Of a DNA stretch of 64,000 nt, positions 54,212-62,693 are shown piece by piece. The notes beneath the pieces were generated by a model. That model ran no database searches and was not told the DNA's origin. It was given only the letters and a program-made list of their open reading frames with translations. Position 1 is the stretch's first letter. Each line of letters starts with the position of its first letter. Origin of the DNA: JABCPH02 sp963524305 (GTDB lineage: Bacteria; Fusobacteriota; Fusobacteriia; Fusobacteriales; Leptotrichiaceae); assembly GCA_963524305.1 (NCBI GenBank), contig CAURGH010000010.1, positions 10,233 through 74,232 on the forward strand, read 5' to 3'. The position numbers and the translations under genes were made by a program.

Positions 54212-55447
54212 ATGGAAAATAAATTTTTTAAAATGACAGATACGCTGTTTGATATTATGGATAGATATCCAGAAGCGTTAGATTTCTTTATTTCTAATGG
54301 TTTTGAGCAATTGAAGAATAAACAAATGTTGAATATAATGGGAAAAACGATTAAGCTGGAGATGGCATTGAAAGCAAAAAAAATTAATCCAGATTTATTT
54401 GAGGAAAAATTAGTAACATTTTTGCAAAAGGATAGTGATATTGATATTTCACTTGAGGAAGTGAAATCAGATGGAACTGGAGATATTACGATTGAGGGAG
54501 TTTTGCCTTGTCCTATAAGAATACCTTTGCTTGAAGGGATAAAAGAGTGGGTTGAAGATAGCAATAAGAAAAATGATTACAAAATTACTTATGAATTGAA
54601 ATCAGCAAATTTAGGATTAGATGATGTTGTGGAAAAAGTAAAAACTGGAGATCCTGATAAAGTGCCAGATGTATTACTATCAGCTGGATACGAGTTATTT
54701 TTTGATGAGGAATTGATGGGTCAATATATGAAAAAAGGTGTATTTGAAACGTATTTTGATGAAATTAATAAAGATTTTTGTAATGAAAAGATTGATTTGA
54801 GAGATCCTCAAAAGAAATATGCGATTATGGGAGTTGTTCCAGCAATATTTTTAATAAATAAAGCAGTTTTAGGAGATAGAAAAGTTCCAGAAACTTGGGA
54901 TGATATTTTGAGTGAAGAGTTGGAAAATTCAGTTGCGTTACCAATGAATGATTTGGATTTATTTAATGCGTTAATAGCAACTATCTACAAAGATTACGGT
55001 ATGGATGGGATTTATAAATTAGCAAGATCATACAAGAAAAGTTTACATCCAGCTCAAATGGTAAAAACTAAAGGTAGAACGCCAGAAGCTCCAGCAGTTA
55101 GCATTATTCCGTATTTCTTTACGCAAATGTTAAATGGAGCAAAAGATTTGGAAGCAGTTTGGCCAAAAGATGGAGCATTACTAAGTCCGATATTTATGAT
55201 TACGAAAAAAGATAAAATAGACAAAATAAAGCCATTTATGGATTTCTTTGTATCAGAAAAAATTGGAGAATTATTCTCAGCAAGTGGGAAATTTCCTTCA
55301 ACAAATCCAAAAACAGATAATCATTTAACACCAGAACAAGGATTTAAGTGGATTGGATGGGATTATATTCACAGTCATGATATTGGGAAAATAATTAGAG
55401 AAGGTGAAGATGAATTTAATAAGGCTGTGGAAAAATATATAAGATAG
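54212..55447 (+). CDS. Solute-binding-protein-like protein with DUF1858-like N-terminus, no signal peptide
   Basis: 411 residues. Residues 1-65 resemble DUF1858 (TLFDIMDRYPEALDFFISNG). From about residue 85 the protein has the fold pattern of periplasmic iron/molybdate-type binding proteins (class 1 extracellular solute-binding): VPDVLLSAGYELFF, VPAIFLINKAVLG, VPETWDDILSEEL and FMITKKDKIDKIKPFMDFF. It starts MENKFFKMTDTL, with neither signal peptide nor lipobox, so it should stay in the cytosol. AGAAAGGAAAATTT precedes the ATG. First of three genes leading to cobJ; perhaps a cytosolic ligand-holding component. Confidence 0.75.
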   Translation: MENKFFKMTDTLFDIMDRYPEALDFFISNGFEQLKNKQMLNIMGKTIKLEMALKAKKINPDLFEEKLVTFLQKDSDIDISLEEVKSDGTGDITIEGVLPCPIRIPLLEGIKEWVEDSNKKNDYKITYELKSANLGLDDVVEKVKTGDPDKVPDVLLSAGYELFFDEELMGQYMKKGVFETYFDEINKDFCNEKIDLRDPQKKYAIMGVVPAIFLINKAVLGDRKVPETWDDILSEELENSVALPMNDLDLFNALIATIYKDYGMDGIYKLARSYKKSLHPAQMVKTKGRTPEAPAVSIIPYFFTQMLNGAKDLEAVWPKDGALLSPIFMITKKDKIDKIKPFMDFFVSEKIGELFSASGKFPSTNPKTDNHLTPEQGFKWIGWDYIHSHDIGKIIREGEDEFNKAVEKYIR

Positions 55448-55499
55448 AAATTTTATTAAAAATTAAAATGATGAAAATGAAAAAATTAAGGAGAGAAAA

Positions 55500-56201
55500 A
55501 TGAATTTAGTTATATTTTCAGGACCGCCATCTTCAGGAAAAACAAGCGTTATCTTGAAAACGGTTGATGCATTAAAAAAACAAGGAATGTCAGTTGGCGT
55601 AGTAAAATTTGATTGTCTATACACAGATGACGACAAATTGTATGAAAAAGCGGGAATTCCAGTGAAAAAAGGTATTTCAGGAGCTTTGTGTCCAGATCAT
55701 TTTTTCGTGTCGAATATCGAGGAAGTTGTACAATGGGGAAGAAGTTTGGGATTATCAGTTTTAATTACAGAATCAGCGGGATTGTGTAATCGTTGTTCGC
55801 CATACATCAAAGATATAAAAGGAGTTTGTGTAATTGACAATTTATCAGGAATTAATACACCTAAAAAAATTGGTCCAATGTTAAAATCGGCTGATATTGT
55901 TATCATTACAAAAGGTGATATAGTTTCTCAAGCAGAAAGAGAAGTGTTTGCATCGAGAGTTAATTCTGTAAATCCGACAGCTGTAACAATGCATGTGAAT
56001 GGTTTGACAGGACAAGGAGCTTACGAATTAAGCACATTGCTGTATGAAAAAGAAAAAGAGATTGAAACAGTTCAAGGGAAAAAACTTAGATTTCCAATGC
56101 CTTCAGCACTTTGTTCGTATTGCTTAGGTGAAACAAGAATTGGTGAAAAATACCAAATGGGAAATGTTAGAAAAATGAATTTAGGTGGTGCGAATGAATA
56201 G
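55500..56201 (+). CDS. G3E-type (HypB/UreG/CobW-like) GTPase with cysteine pairs
   Basis: 233 residues. Walker A is SGPPSSGKTS (residues 7-16); ITESAGLCNRC (89-99) matches the G3E E-S/T-x-G block; ITKGD (136-140) gives guanine specificity. Cysteines at 39, 64, 96, 99, 110, 205 and 208 include two C-x-x-C pairs, one directly behind the ESAG motif, as expected for a metal-binding GTPase. G3E proteins deliver nickel, cobalt or zinc to target enzymes. Its stop overlaps the next ATG. The partner metal is inferred as cobalt from the cobJ neighbour. Confidence 0.78.
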   Translation: MNLVIFSGPPSSGKTSVILKTVDALKKQGMSVGVVKFDCLYTDDDKLYEKAGIPVKKGISGALCPDHFFVSNIEEVVQWGRSLGLSVLITESAGLCNRCSPYIKDIKGVCVIDNLSGINTPKKIGPMLKSADIVIITKGDIVSQAEREVFASRVNSVNPTAVTMHVNGLTGQGAYELSTLLYEKEKEIETVQGKKLRFPMPSALCSYCLGETRIGEKYQMGNVRKMNLGGANE

Positions 56202-57204
56202 AAATTTAGTGGATAAACTTTCGATGAAAGAATTAATAGAAAAATATCCGTTTGCTGAAAATTTTTTCGTTGAAAATAATATAATTATCGAAGGATATGA
56301 AGACGAAACTTTTAGTAAGTTTTTGAAAATGTTTACAGAAGAGCAAAAAGAGGATATGGCACTTGATGTGGAAAATATTGAAATTTCTTTAATTGAATAT
56401 ATTGAGCAAATGAAATTATTTTTAGGAATGGAAGAAGAAACAGGTGTTGAAACGCTTACAATTTTGGCTGGACAAGATAAAACGGGAAATCCAGAAAATT
56501 TTGGAAGGTTAGATATTCATAAATCAGAAATAATTTCAATCGTAGGACCAACGGGTTCAGGAAAATCAAGATTATTAGCCGATATCGAATGGACAGCACA
56601 AAAAGATACGCCAACTCAAAGAGAAATTTTAATAAATAATGAATCTCCTGACAAAAAATGGAGATTTTCCTCAAATAACAAATTAGTCGCTCAATTATCG
56701 CAAAATATGAACTTTGTTATGGATTTGTCAGTTAAAGAATTTTTGGAATTACATGCTAAAAGCCGTATGGTTGAAGATGTGGAAGCTGTAACAGAAAAAA
56801 TAATTTTAGAAGCAAATAAATTAGCAGGAGAAAAGTTTAATCTAGATACAGCAATCACAGCCTTAAGTGGAGGACAATCAAGAGCATTAATGATCGCAGA
56901 TACAGCAATTTTAAGTTCATCTCCAATCGTTTTAATTGACGAAATTGAAAATGCTGGAATTGACAGAAAAAAAGCATTAGAATTATTGGTTTCCGCAGAT
57001 AAAATAGTCTTAATGGCAACTCACGACCCGACACTAGCTCTAATTGCAAACAAAAGAATAATCATAAAAAATGGTGGAATTGCTAAAATAATCAAAACTT
57101 CTCCAGAAGAAAAAGAAATCTTAAAAGAATTGGATAAAATAGATGAAAAAATTCAAAAAATGAGAGCAAATTTGAGAAATGGAGAGATTCTTTCTAGTTT
57201 GTAG
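56194..57204 (+). CDS. ABC ATPase with DUF1858-like N-terminal domain
   Basis: 336 residues. Residues 1-70 (LSMKELIEKYPFAENFFVEN) resemble the N-terminus of the protein at 54212. The ABC domain has Walker A VGPTGSGKSR, signature ALSGGQSRAL, Walker B PIVLIDEIENAG and switch His in MATHDP. A coiled C-terminal tail follows. No permease is encoded nearby. The ATG at 56194 overlaps the GTPase stop by eight bases, implying coupled translation; a GTG upstream is less likely. Confidence 0.8.
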   Translation: MNRNLVDKLSMKELIEKYPFAENFFVENNIIIEGYEDETFSKFLKMFTEEQKEDMALDVENIEISLIEYIEQMKLFLGMEEETGVETLTILAGQDKTGNPENFGRLDIHKSEIISIVGPTGSGKSRLLADIEWTAQKDTPTQREILINNESPDKKWRFSSNNKLVAQLSQNMNFVMDLSVKEFLELHAKSRMVEDVEAVTEKIILEANKLAGEKFNLDTAITALSGGQSRALMIADTAILSSSPIVLIDEIENAGIDRKKALELLVSADKIVLMATHDPTLALIANKRIIIKNGGIAKIIKTSPEEKEILKELDKIDEKIQKMRANLRNGEILSSL

Positions 57205-57292
57205 AAAGTTAATTTATTAAATAAAGAAAAAAATTGACAAGATAATAAAAATGTAATAAGATTAAACAAAATAAAATTTCAGGAGGAACCCG

Positions 57293-58036
57293 ATGAACAA
57301 AACAGGAAAAATTTATGTAGTAGGTATAGGACCAGGAAAAAAAGCAGATATGACATTTAGAGCATACGAAGCAATGGAAAAAAGTGATATTATAATTGGT
57401 TATAAAACATATATGGATTTAATAAAAGAATATTATCCAGGAAAAGAAATGAAAAATTCTCAAATGACAAAAGAAGTTGATAGATGTATTGACGTTTTGA
57501 AATTGGCTAAAGAGGGGAAAAATGTAGCATTGATAAGTAGTGGAGATGCAGGAGTTTATGGTATGGCTGGAATCATGTTGGAAATTGCTGATGGAGAAGT
57601 AGAAGTGGAAATCATACCAGGAGTAACAGCAACAAATGCAGCGGCAGCAATAGTTGGAGCACCAGTAATGCACGATTATGTGACAATTAGCTTAAGTAAT
57701 TTATTAACTGACTGGGAATTAATTAAAAAAAGATTGGAATTAGCAGCACAAGGAGATTTTGTTGTGAGCATCTATAATCCAAAAAGTCGTGGAAGAGTGA
57801 CTCAAATTGAAGAAGCAAGAGAAATTATGTTAAAATATAAGCCAAAAACAACACCAGTTGCAATCGTTAGAAATGCAGGAAGGGAAGATGAAGAACATGT
57901 TGTAACGACTTTAGATGAAATGCTAAATCATGAAATTAATATGCTTACAATTGTAATAATTGGAAATGCAAATACATTCATTAAAGATGGAAAAATGATA
58001 ACTCCTAGGGGTTACAGCAATAAATACGAATATTAA
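57293..58036 (+). CDS. cobJ: Precorrin-3B (cobalt-factor III) C17-methyltransferase
   Basis: SAM-dependent ring-contraction step of corrin synthesis, also called cbiH. 247 residues. VVGIGPGKKADMTFRAYEAM, IIIGYKTYMDLI, VALISSGDAGVYGMAG and IPGVTATNAAAAIVGAP are the tetrapyrrole methylase blocks. TTTCAGGAGGAACC precedes the ATG, 88 bases after the ABC ATPase, so it probably shares the module transcript. Confidence 0.93.
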   Translation: MNKTGKIYVVGIGPGKKADMTFRAYEAMEKSDIIIGYKTYMDLIKEYYPGKEMKNSQMTKEVDRCIDVLKLAKEGKNVALISSGDAGVYGMAGIMLEIADGEVEVEIIPGVTATNAAAAIVGAPVMHDYVTISLSNLLTDWELIKKRLELAAQGDFVVSIYNPKSRGRVTQIEEAREIMLKYKPKTTPVAIVRNAGREDEEHVVTTLDEMLNHEINMLTIVIIGNANTFIKDGKMITPRGYSNKYEY

Positions 58037-58078
58037 AAATATTTTTGTTCTTTTTTTGAATAAAGAAAGGGGAGAATT

Positions 58079-58642
58079 ATGGCATTAATTTATGTTACGG
58101 GTGGAGCAAAGAGTGGAAAAAGCAAGTTTTCAGAAGATTTATTGTTATCTATGAATAATGGTGATCAGAAAAATATATATCTTGCAACTTCCATTGTTTA
58201 TGATGAGGAAATGCAGACAAAAGTTGATTTACACAAGGCTAGGCGACAAAATAAGTGGATTACAGTAGAAAGTTATAAAAATATTTCGGAAAGTTTGAAA
58301 AATTTTTCGGTTGAAAAGAATAATATGCTCGTGGATTGTTTGACGAATATGGTAAGCAATATTATTTTTGAAAATACGGAAATTGATTGGGATAATCCTA
58401 AAAAGAATCAATTGGAGCAATGCGATAAAGCTGTAGAAAAAGAAGTTTTAGAATTATTGAAAACTGCAAAAAATTTTGAAAATGTAGTAGTTGTATCAAA
58501 TGAGCTTGGAATGGGAATAGTTCCTGCATATCCACTTGGACGATATTTTCGTGAAATTGCTGGTAAAATGAATCAAATGATTGCTGAAAAGGCAGATGAA
58601 GTGTATTTTGTTGTTTCAGGGATACCAATGAAAATAAAGTAG
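58079..58642 (+). CDS. cobU: Adenosylcobinamide kinase / guanylyltransferase
   Basis: Activates adenosylcobinamide for nucleotide-loop assembly. 187 residues. P-loop VTGGAKSGKSKFSE, the guanylylation-site region DLHKARRQNKWITVE, VDCLTNMV, and the ending VVSGIPMKIK fit CobU. AAAGGGGAG precedes the ATG; it follows cobJ by 42 bases. Confidence 0.94.
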   Translation: MALIYVTGGAKSGKSKFSEDLLLSMNNGDQKNIYLATSIVYDEEMQTKVDLHKARRQNKWITVESYKNISESLKNFSVEKNNMLVDCLTNMVSNIIFENTEIDWDNPKKNQLEQCDKAVEKEVLELLKTAKNFENVVVVSNELGMGIVPAYPLGRYFREIAGKMNQMIAEKADEVYFVVSGIPMKIK

Positions 58643-58734
58643 TAGAAGTAATTATCTTGATTCTTAAAAAGATAAGTAATATAGTAACATTAAGAATCCA
58701 TCGAAAAGTTTTGTTAGAATGGGAAAATAATGAA

Positions 58735-58770
58735 AAAGGAACTCTATTTAATTGAATAGAGCCTTTTTTT
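58735..58770 (+). terminator. Rho-independent terminator after cobU
   Basis: CTCTATT pairs with AATAGAG, with AAGG/CCTT added outside a two-base bulge, followed by T7. Confidence 0.82.
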
Positions 58771-58812
58771 ATGATATAATTATTCACTAAAAAATTATGT
58801 ATTGGAGAAAAA

Positions 58813-58964
58813 ATGAAAAAAACATTAATTATGCTGGTTTTGATCCAAGAGAATATTCTGATAATATGATGGGAGTGATTTCCTCACAGGACGATTTAAA
58901 ATCAATAGATTCTGATTTTAATTTTGTTCCTCTTGATAAAGCCTTAAAAGATGCAAAAAAATAA
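58813..58964 (+). pseudogene. Small broken gene between cobU and cobQ
   Basis: ATG preceded by GGAGAAA opens MKKTLIMLVL and stops within 19 codons. In another frame NYAGFDPREYSDNMMGVISS continues to LKDAKK and a stop at 58964. One missing A in the A7 run at 58816-58822 would join them into one protein of about 50 residues. No family is recognised. Confidence 0.45.
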
Positions 58965-58989
58965 AGGAGAAAGAAATTCAAAAACTTAT

Positions 58990-59018
58990 TTGCTTATAGT
59001 ATTTTTATCGGTTATAAT
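58990..59018 (+). promoter_or_regulatory. cobQ promoter inside a terminator arm
   Basis: TTGCTT (58990-58995) and TATAAT (59013-59018) are 17 bases apart. The minus-10 element forms part of the left arm of the perfect hairpin at 59010-59043. Transcription would start near 59025, in the loop, so the cobQ mRNA would escape termination. Confidence 0.5.
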
Positions 59019-59048
59019 TATTTTAAGGAAAATAATTATAACCTTTTT
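59010..59048 (+). terminator. Perfect 15-bp hairpin with T5, just before cobQ
   Basis: GGTTATAATTATTTT and its exact complement enclose AAGG, followed by TTTTT. It lies 28 bases before the cobQ ATG and stops readthrough from upstream. Confidence 0.75.
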
Positions 59049-59075
59049 ATATAAATGAAAATAGGAGTAAGATTT

Positions 59076-60605
59076 ATGGATAGAAAACACAGAAATATAA
59101 TGATATTAGGAACAGGATCAAATGTAGGAAAAAGTATAATTAACACAGGGTTATGCAGAATTTTTTATCAAGATGGATTTAGCGTATCTCCTTTCAAATC
59201 ACAAAATATGGCTCTAAATTCGTTTATTACGAAAGATGGAAAAGAAATGGGAAGAGCACAAGTGGTACAGGCTGAAGCAGCTAATATTGAGCCAGAAGCG
59301 TTTATGAATCCGATTTTGTTAAAACCTACGACAGATAGAAAATCTCAAGTTATTGTGAATGGGAAAATATTTAAAAATATGGATGCAAGAGAATATTTTG
59401 CTTATAAGCATAACTTGAAAGGCGAAATTATGAAGGCTTATAAGTATATTAGAAAAAATTTCGATATTTGTGTACTGGAAGGAGCAGGAAGTCCTGCAGA
59501 AATTAATTTGAAGGAAGATGATATTGTAAATACAGGAATGGCTGAAATGGCTGATGCACCTGTTATTTTGGTTGCGGATATTGACCGAGGAGGAGTTTTT
59601 GCAGCAATTTATGGAACAATTATGTTGCTTGAAGAAAGTGAAAGAAAGCGTATAAAAGGTGTGATTATTAACAAATTTAGAGGGGACAAAAGTCTTTTGA
59701 CTCCAGGAATTGAAATGATAGAAAATCTTACGAATGTGCCAGTTTTAGGAGTAATTCCATATGTAAAACTGGGAATTGAAGAGGAAGATAGCCTTGGAAT
59801 TGATAAGTATAAACAAAAAAAGGATGCGAAGATAAAAATTTCAGTGATTAGATTGAAGAGAGTTTCTAATTTTACAGATATTGACGCTTTGGCTCATTAT
59901 GAAGATGTTTCGATAAAATATGTGGAAAAAGCAAATGAATTAGGCAATGAAGACATGATAATTATTCCTGGATCTAAAAATACGGTTGAAGATATGAAAG
60001 ATTTGATTGAAAAAGATATTAGCCGACAAATTGTGAGATTAGCTAGAACAGGAACCTTTGTTTTTGGAATTTGTGGTGGTTTTCAAATGCTTGGACAAAA
60101 AATTTCAGACCCTCACGAAATGGAGTCAAATCTAAAAGAAATCAGCGGATTGGGACTTTTAGAAATTGAAACTGTTATGGAAAGAGGAAAAGTTACGACT
60201 CAATATGAAAATACAATAAAAAATGCTAGTGGAATTTTAGAGGGAATTGGTGAAATAAAAGTGAAGGGATACGAGATTCATCAAGGTTATAGTTATCCAA
60301 TAGAAGAAAAAAATTCTGAAAATAAAGAAATATCAGAGGATAATGTAAAATGTCTTTTTGGTGATGAAAAAATAAAAGGAATTGTGAAGGATAATATAAT
60401 TGGAACATATTTGCATGGAATCTTTGATAATTCGGAATTTACTAATTATTTGTTGAATGCAATTAGACGGAAAAAAGGTGTCGATGAATTGAGTGAAAAT
60501 TTCAGTTTTTCAGAGTATAAAAATAATGAATATGATAAATTGGCGACGATTTTGCGAGAAAATTTAGATATAAAAAAAATATATGAAATAATGGACGGTG
60601 AGTAA
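59076..60605 (+). CDS. cobQ: Cobyric acid synthase
   Basis: Amidates four carboxyls of adenosylcobyrinic acid a,c-diamide; called cbiP in anaerobes. 509 residues. IMILGTGSNVGKSIINTGLC is the ATP site, KSQNMALNSFITKDGKEMGRAQ a family block, and FGICGGFQMLG (nucleophile Cys) with GTYLHGIFDN (His) form the glutaminase part. The start at 59076 has ATAGGAGTAAG before it and is preferred over an ATG seven codons earlier. Confidence 0.95.
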   Translation: MDRKHRNIMILGTGSNVGKSIINTGLCRIFYQDGFSVSPFKSQNMALNSFITKDGKEMGRAQVVQAEAANIEPEAFMNPILLKPTTDRKSQVIVNGKIFKNMDAREYFAYKHNLKGEIMKAYKYIRKNFDICVLEGAGSPAEINLKEDDIVNTGMAEMADAPVILVADIDRGGVFAAIYGTIMLLEESERKRIKGVIINKFRGDKSLLTPGIEMIENLTNVPVLGVIPYVKLGIEEEDSLGIDKYKQKKDAKIKISVIRLKRVSNFTDIDALAHYEDVSIKYVEKANELGNEDMIIIPGSKNTVEDMKDLIEKDISRQIVRLARTGTFVFGICGGFQMLGQKISDPHEMESNLKEISGLGLLEIETVMERGKVTTQYENTIKNASGILEGIGEIKVKGYEIHQGYSYPIEEKNSENKEISEDNVKCLFGDEKIKGIVKDNIIGTYLHGIFDNSEFTNYLLNAIRRKKGVDELSENFSFSEYKNNEYDKLATILRENLDIKKIYEIMDGE

Positions 60606-60607
60606 TT

Positions 60608-61648
60608 ATGAGCTTATTATCAAAAATTTTTATTGCATATATTTTAGACTTGATTTTTGGCGATCCAATAAATGTAACGCATCCAGTACAAATTATTGGG
60701 AAATTGATAGATTTTTTAGAAAAAAAATTATATATCAAAAAGGCAGAAGAAACGGAAGAATTTGATGTTGAAGAGAAAAAAATGGAAAAAGATAAAAATA
60801 ATAAGACTTCAAAAAATATTTCTCAAGAAATAAAAAAACGCAATTTTTGGAATGGAATATTAATGAATATTTTTGTGATTTTTATTACATTTGTATCAAT
60901 GTTAATTTTAGAAAAATTAAGTCAAAAAAATATAATTTTTACATTTTTTGAAATTTACTTGATGTATACAATTTTTTCTATAAATTCTTTAGCGAGAGAA
61001 GGAAAAAAGGTTTATAAAATTTTGCAAAAAGGGAATTTAGAAATTGCTAGAAAAGAGCTATCTTACTTGGTTTCGCGTGATACTGAAAAAATGGATAAAA
61101 TAATGATAATTCGAAGCACGATGGAAACAATTTCAGAAAATACAGTCGACGGAATAATTGCTCCAATGTTCTACATGTTTATTGGGGGTCTACCACTTGC
61201 AATGACCTATAAAGCAATAAACACAATGGATTCAATGGTAGGATACAAAAATGAAAAATACATAGATTTTGGGAAATTTTCAGCAAAAGTTGATGATATT
61301 GCCAATTTTATTCCAGCTAGAATAACAGGAATTTTAATAATTATTTCAAGTTTCCTTCTAGGATTTGATTACAAAAATGCAAAAAAAATATTTTTCAGAG
61401 ATAGAAAAAATCACAGTAGCCCAAATTCTGCACATTCAGAAGCAAGTGTAGCTGGGGCCTTAGGAGTCCAATTTGGTGGAAAAGTTTCTTATTTTGGAAA
61501 AGAAGTCGAAAAACCAACAATTGGTGATAAAAAAAAGGAATTTAGAACAGAAGACATTAGAAAAAATATTAGAATAATGTATGTCACAAGTTTCGTTGGA
61601 TTAGTAATTTTTTCATTGATAAGATTTATTATTTTTAAAATTTTATAG
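60608..61648 (+). CDS. cbiB: Adenosylcobinamide-phosphate synthase
   Basis: Membrane enzyme attaching the aminopropanol arm. 346 residues with several helices. DLIFGDPINVTHPVQIIGKLI, SENTVDGIIAPMFYMFIGG, FSAKVDDIANFIPARITG and SPNSAHSEASVAGALGVQFGG are diagnostic. A charged insertion (about residues 45-75) is longer than usual. It starts two bases after cobQ, showing an operon. Confidence 0.93.
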   Translation: MSLLSKIFIAYILDLIFGDPINVTHPVQIIGKLIDFLEKKLYIKKAEETEEFDVEEKKMEKDKNNKTSKNISQEIKKRNFWNGILMNIFVIFITFVSMLILEKLSQKNIIFTFFEIYLMYTIFSINSLAREGKKVYKILQKGNLEIARKELSYLVSRDTEKMDKIMIIRSTMETISENTVDGIIAPMFYMFIGGLPLAMTYKAINTMDSMVGYKNEKYIDFGKFSAKVDDIANFIPARITGILIIISSFLLGFDYKNAKKIFFRDRKNHSSPNSAHSEASVAGALGVQFGGKVSYFGKEVEKPTIGDKKKEFRTEDIRKNIRIMYVTSFVGLVIFSLIRFIIFKIL

Positions 61649-61739
61649 AATTAGAAAAATTAATTTAAGGTTGTGGAACAAAAAATATAAAAAATTGACA
61701 GAAATTATTCTCTCAAAAGGAAAGGAGATACTTAAATTT

Positions 61740-62693
61740 ATGAATATCGACATAATTAGAATAATTGCCCTAACTTTTATCGTAATGTTGCACACTCTAA
61801 ATCGTCAATATGGACTCGATATTTGGATGGCAGGATATTCGGTTATCTCAATTGGTGTAAATCTTTTTATCATGATAAGCGGTTATTTATTACTTGATAA
61901 AGTCGAAACTACAAAAGATTTTTTCAAAAAAAGGTTGATGGGAATAATCCCCCTATTTATTGCATTTAATATAATCTATATTTTTATGTATAAATTTTCA
62001 TTAATAAAAAATAATGGGAAGAGTCTTTCAGCCCCGCATTTTTGGTACATTTACATGATTTTAGGATTGTACCTTTTAACGCCATGGTTGAGAAAAGTGC
62101 TAAAATATGCAGAAAAGGAAACTTTTTTTGTAATAATTTTATGGTTTTTATATAATATTTTAAATCCGTATTTAAATTTTTTTCATCTAAAAGGAATTCC
62201 GTCTTCTAATTTTCCAATCGTAGGATTTTTTGGATATTACTTAATCGGATATTACTTCAAGAAATATAAAGAAAAAATTTCTAAAATACCGATGTTTTAT
62301 ACTTTAGGAATATATTTTTTCGGATTTTTAATAAGTTTTTTTTCAACAAAATATATTTTAAACACAACAGGAAAACAAATATCCAATTTTTTTGATAAAA
62401 ATTCTCTAGGAACTTTTTTCATGACAATATCATTTTTTGGATTTTGGCTAAAATTTAAGTTTAAGGAAAGAAAAAAAAGTATAAAAAGTATTTCAGATGC
62501 AACATATTTTGCATATTTGGTACATTTAATTGTTCTAAATTATGTGATAAAAATAAGCGATGAAATGATTTTTAAATCTCTCGCAACAATCGTGATAAGT
62601 CTTTTAGCAGGAATAATCTACAACAATACTAAAATTCTATTTCATAAAAAAATTAAAAAATTTGTAAAAATAAAGAAAGGATATGTAGGATGA
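61740..62693 (+). CDS. Acyltransferase family 3 membrane protein
   Basis: 317 residues with about ten membrane helices. The start MNIDIIRIIALTFIVMLHTL carries the conserved R..A...V...H pattern of OafA/WecH-type O-acyltransferases. A TTG 23 codons upstream is also in frame, but AAAGGAGATAC lies before the ATG chosen. These enzymes acetylate surface sugars. It sits inside the corrinoid operon and overlaps cobD by four bases, so it is co-translated with cobalamin enzymes without a known reason. Confidence 0.85.
   Translation: MNIDIIRIIALTFIVMLHTLNRQYGLDIWMAGYSVISIGVNLFIMISGYLLLDKVETTKDFFKKRLMGIIPLFIAFNIIYIFMYKFSLIKNNGKSLSAPHFWYIYMILGLYLLTPWLRKVLKYAEKETFFVIILWFLYNILNPYLNFFHLKGIPSSNFPIVGFFGYYLIGYYFKKYKEKISKIPMFYTLGIYFFGFLISFFSTKYILNTTGKQISNFFDKNSLGTFFMTISFFGFWLKFKFKERKKSIKSISDATYFAYLVHLIVLNYVIKISDEMIFKSLATIVISLLAGIIYNNTKILFHKKIKKFVKIKKGYVG

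Noticed and set aside
54212..55447. Ordinary ABC importer binding protein
   Set aside because: No signal peptide or lipobox is present and no permease gene lies nearby, so periplasmic uptake is not supported.
53951..59075. Cobalamin riboswitch before the corrinoid genes
   Set aside because: The conserved B12-box pattern (GCCACTG) was not seen upstream of 54212, 57293 or 59076.
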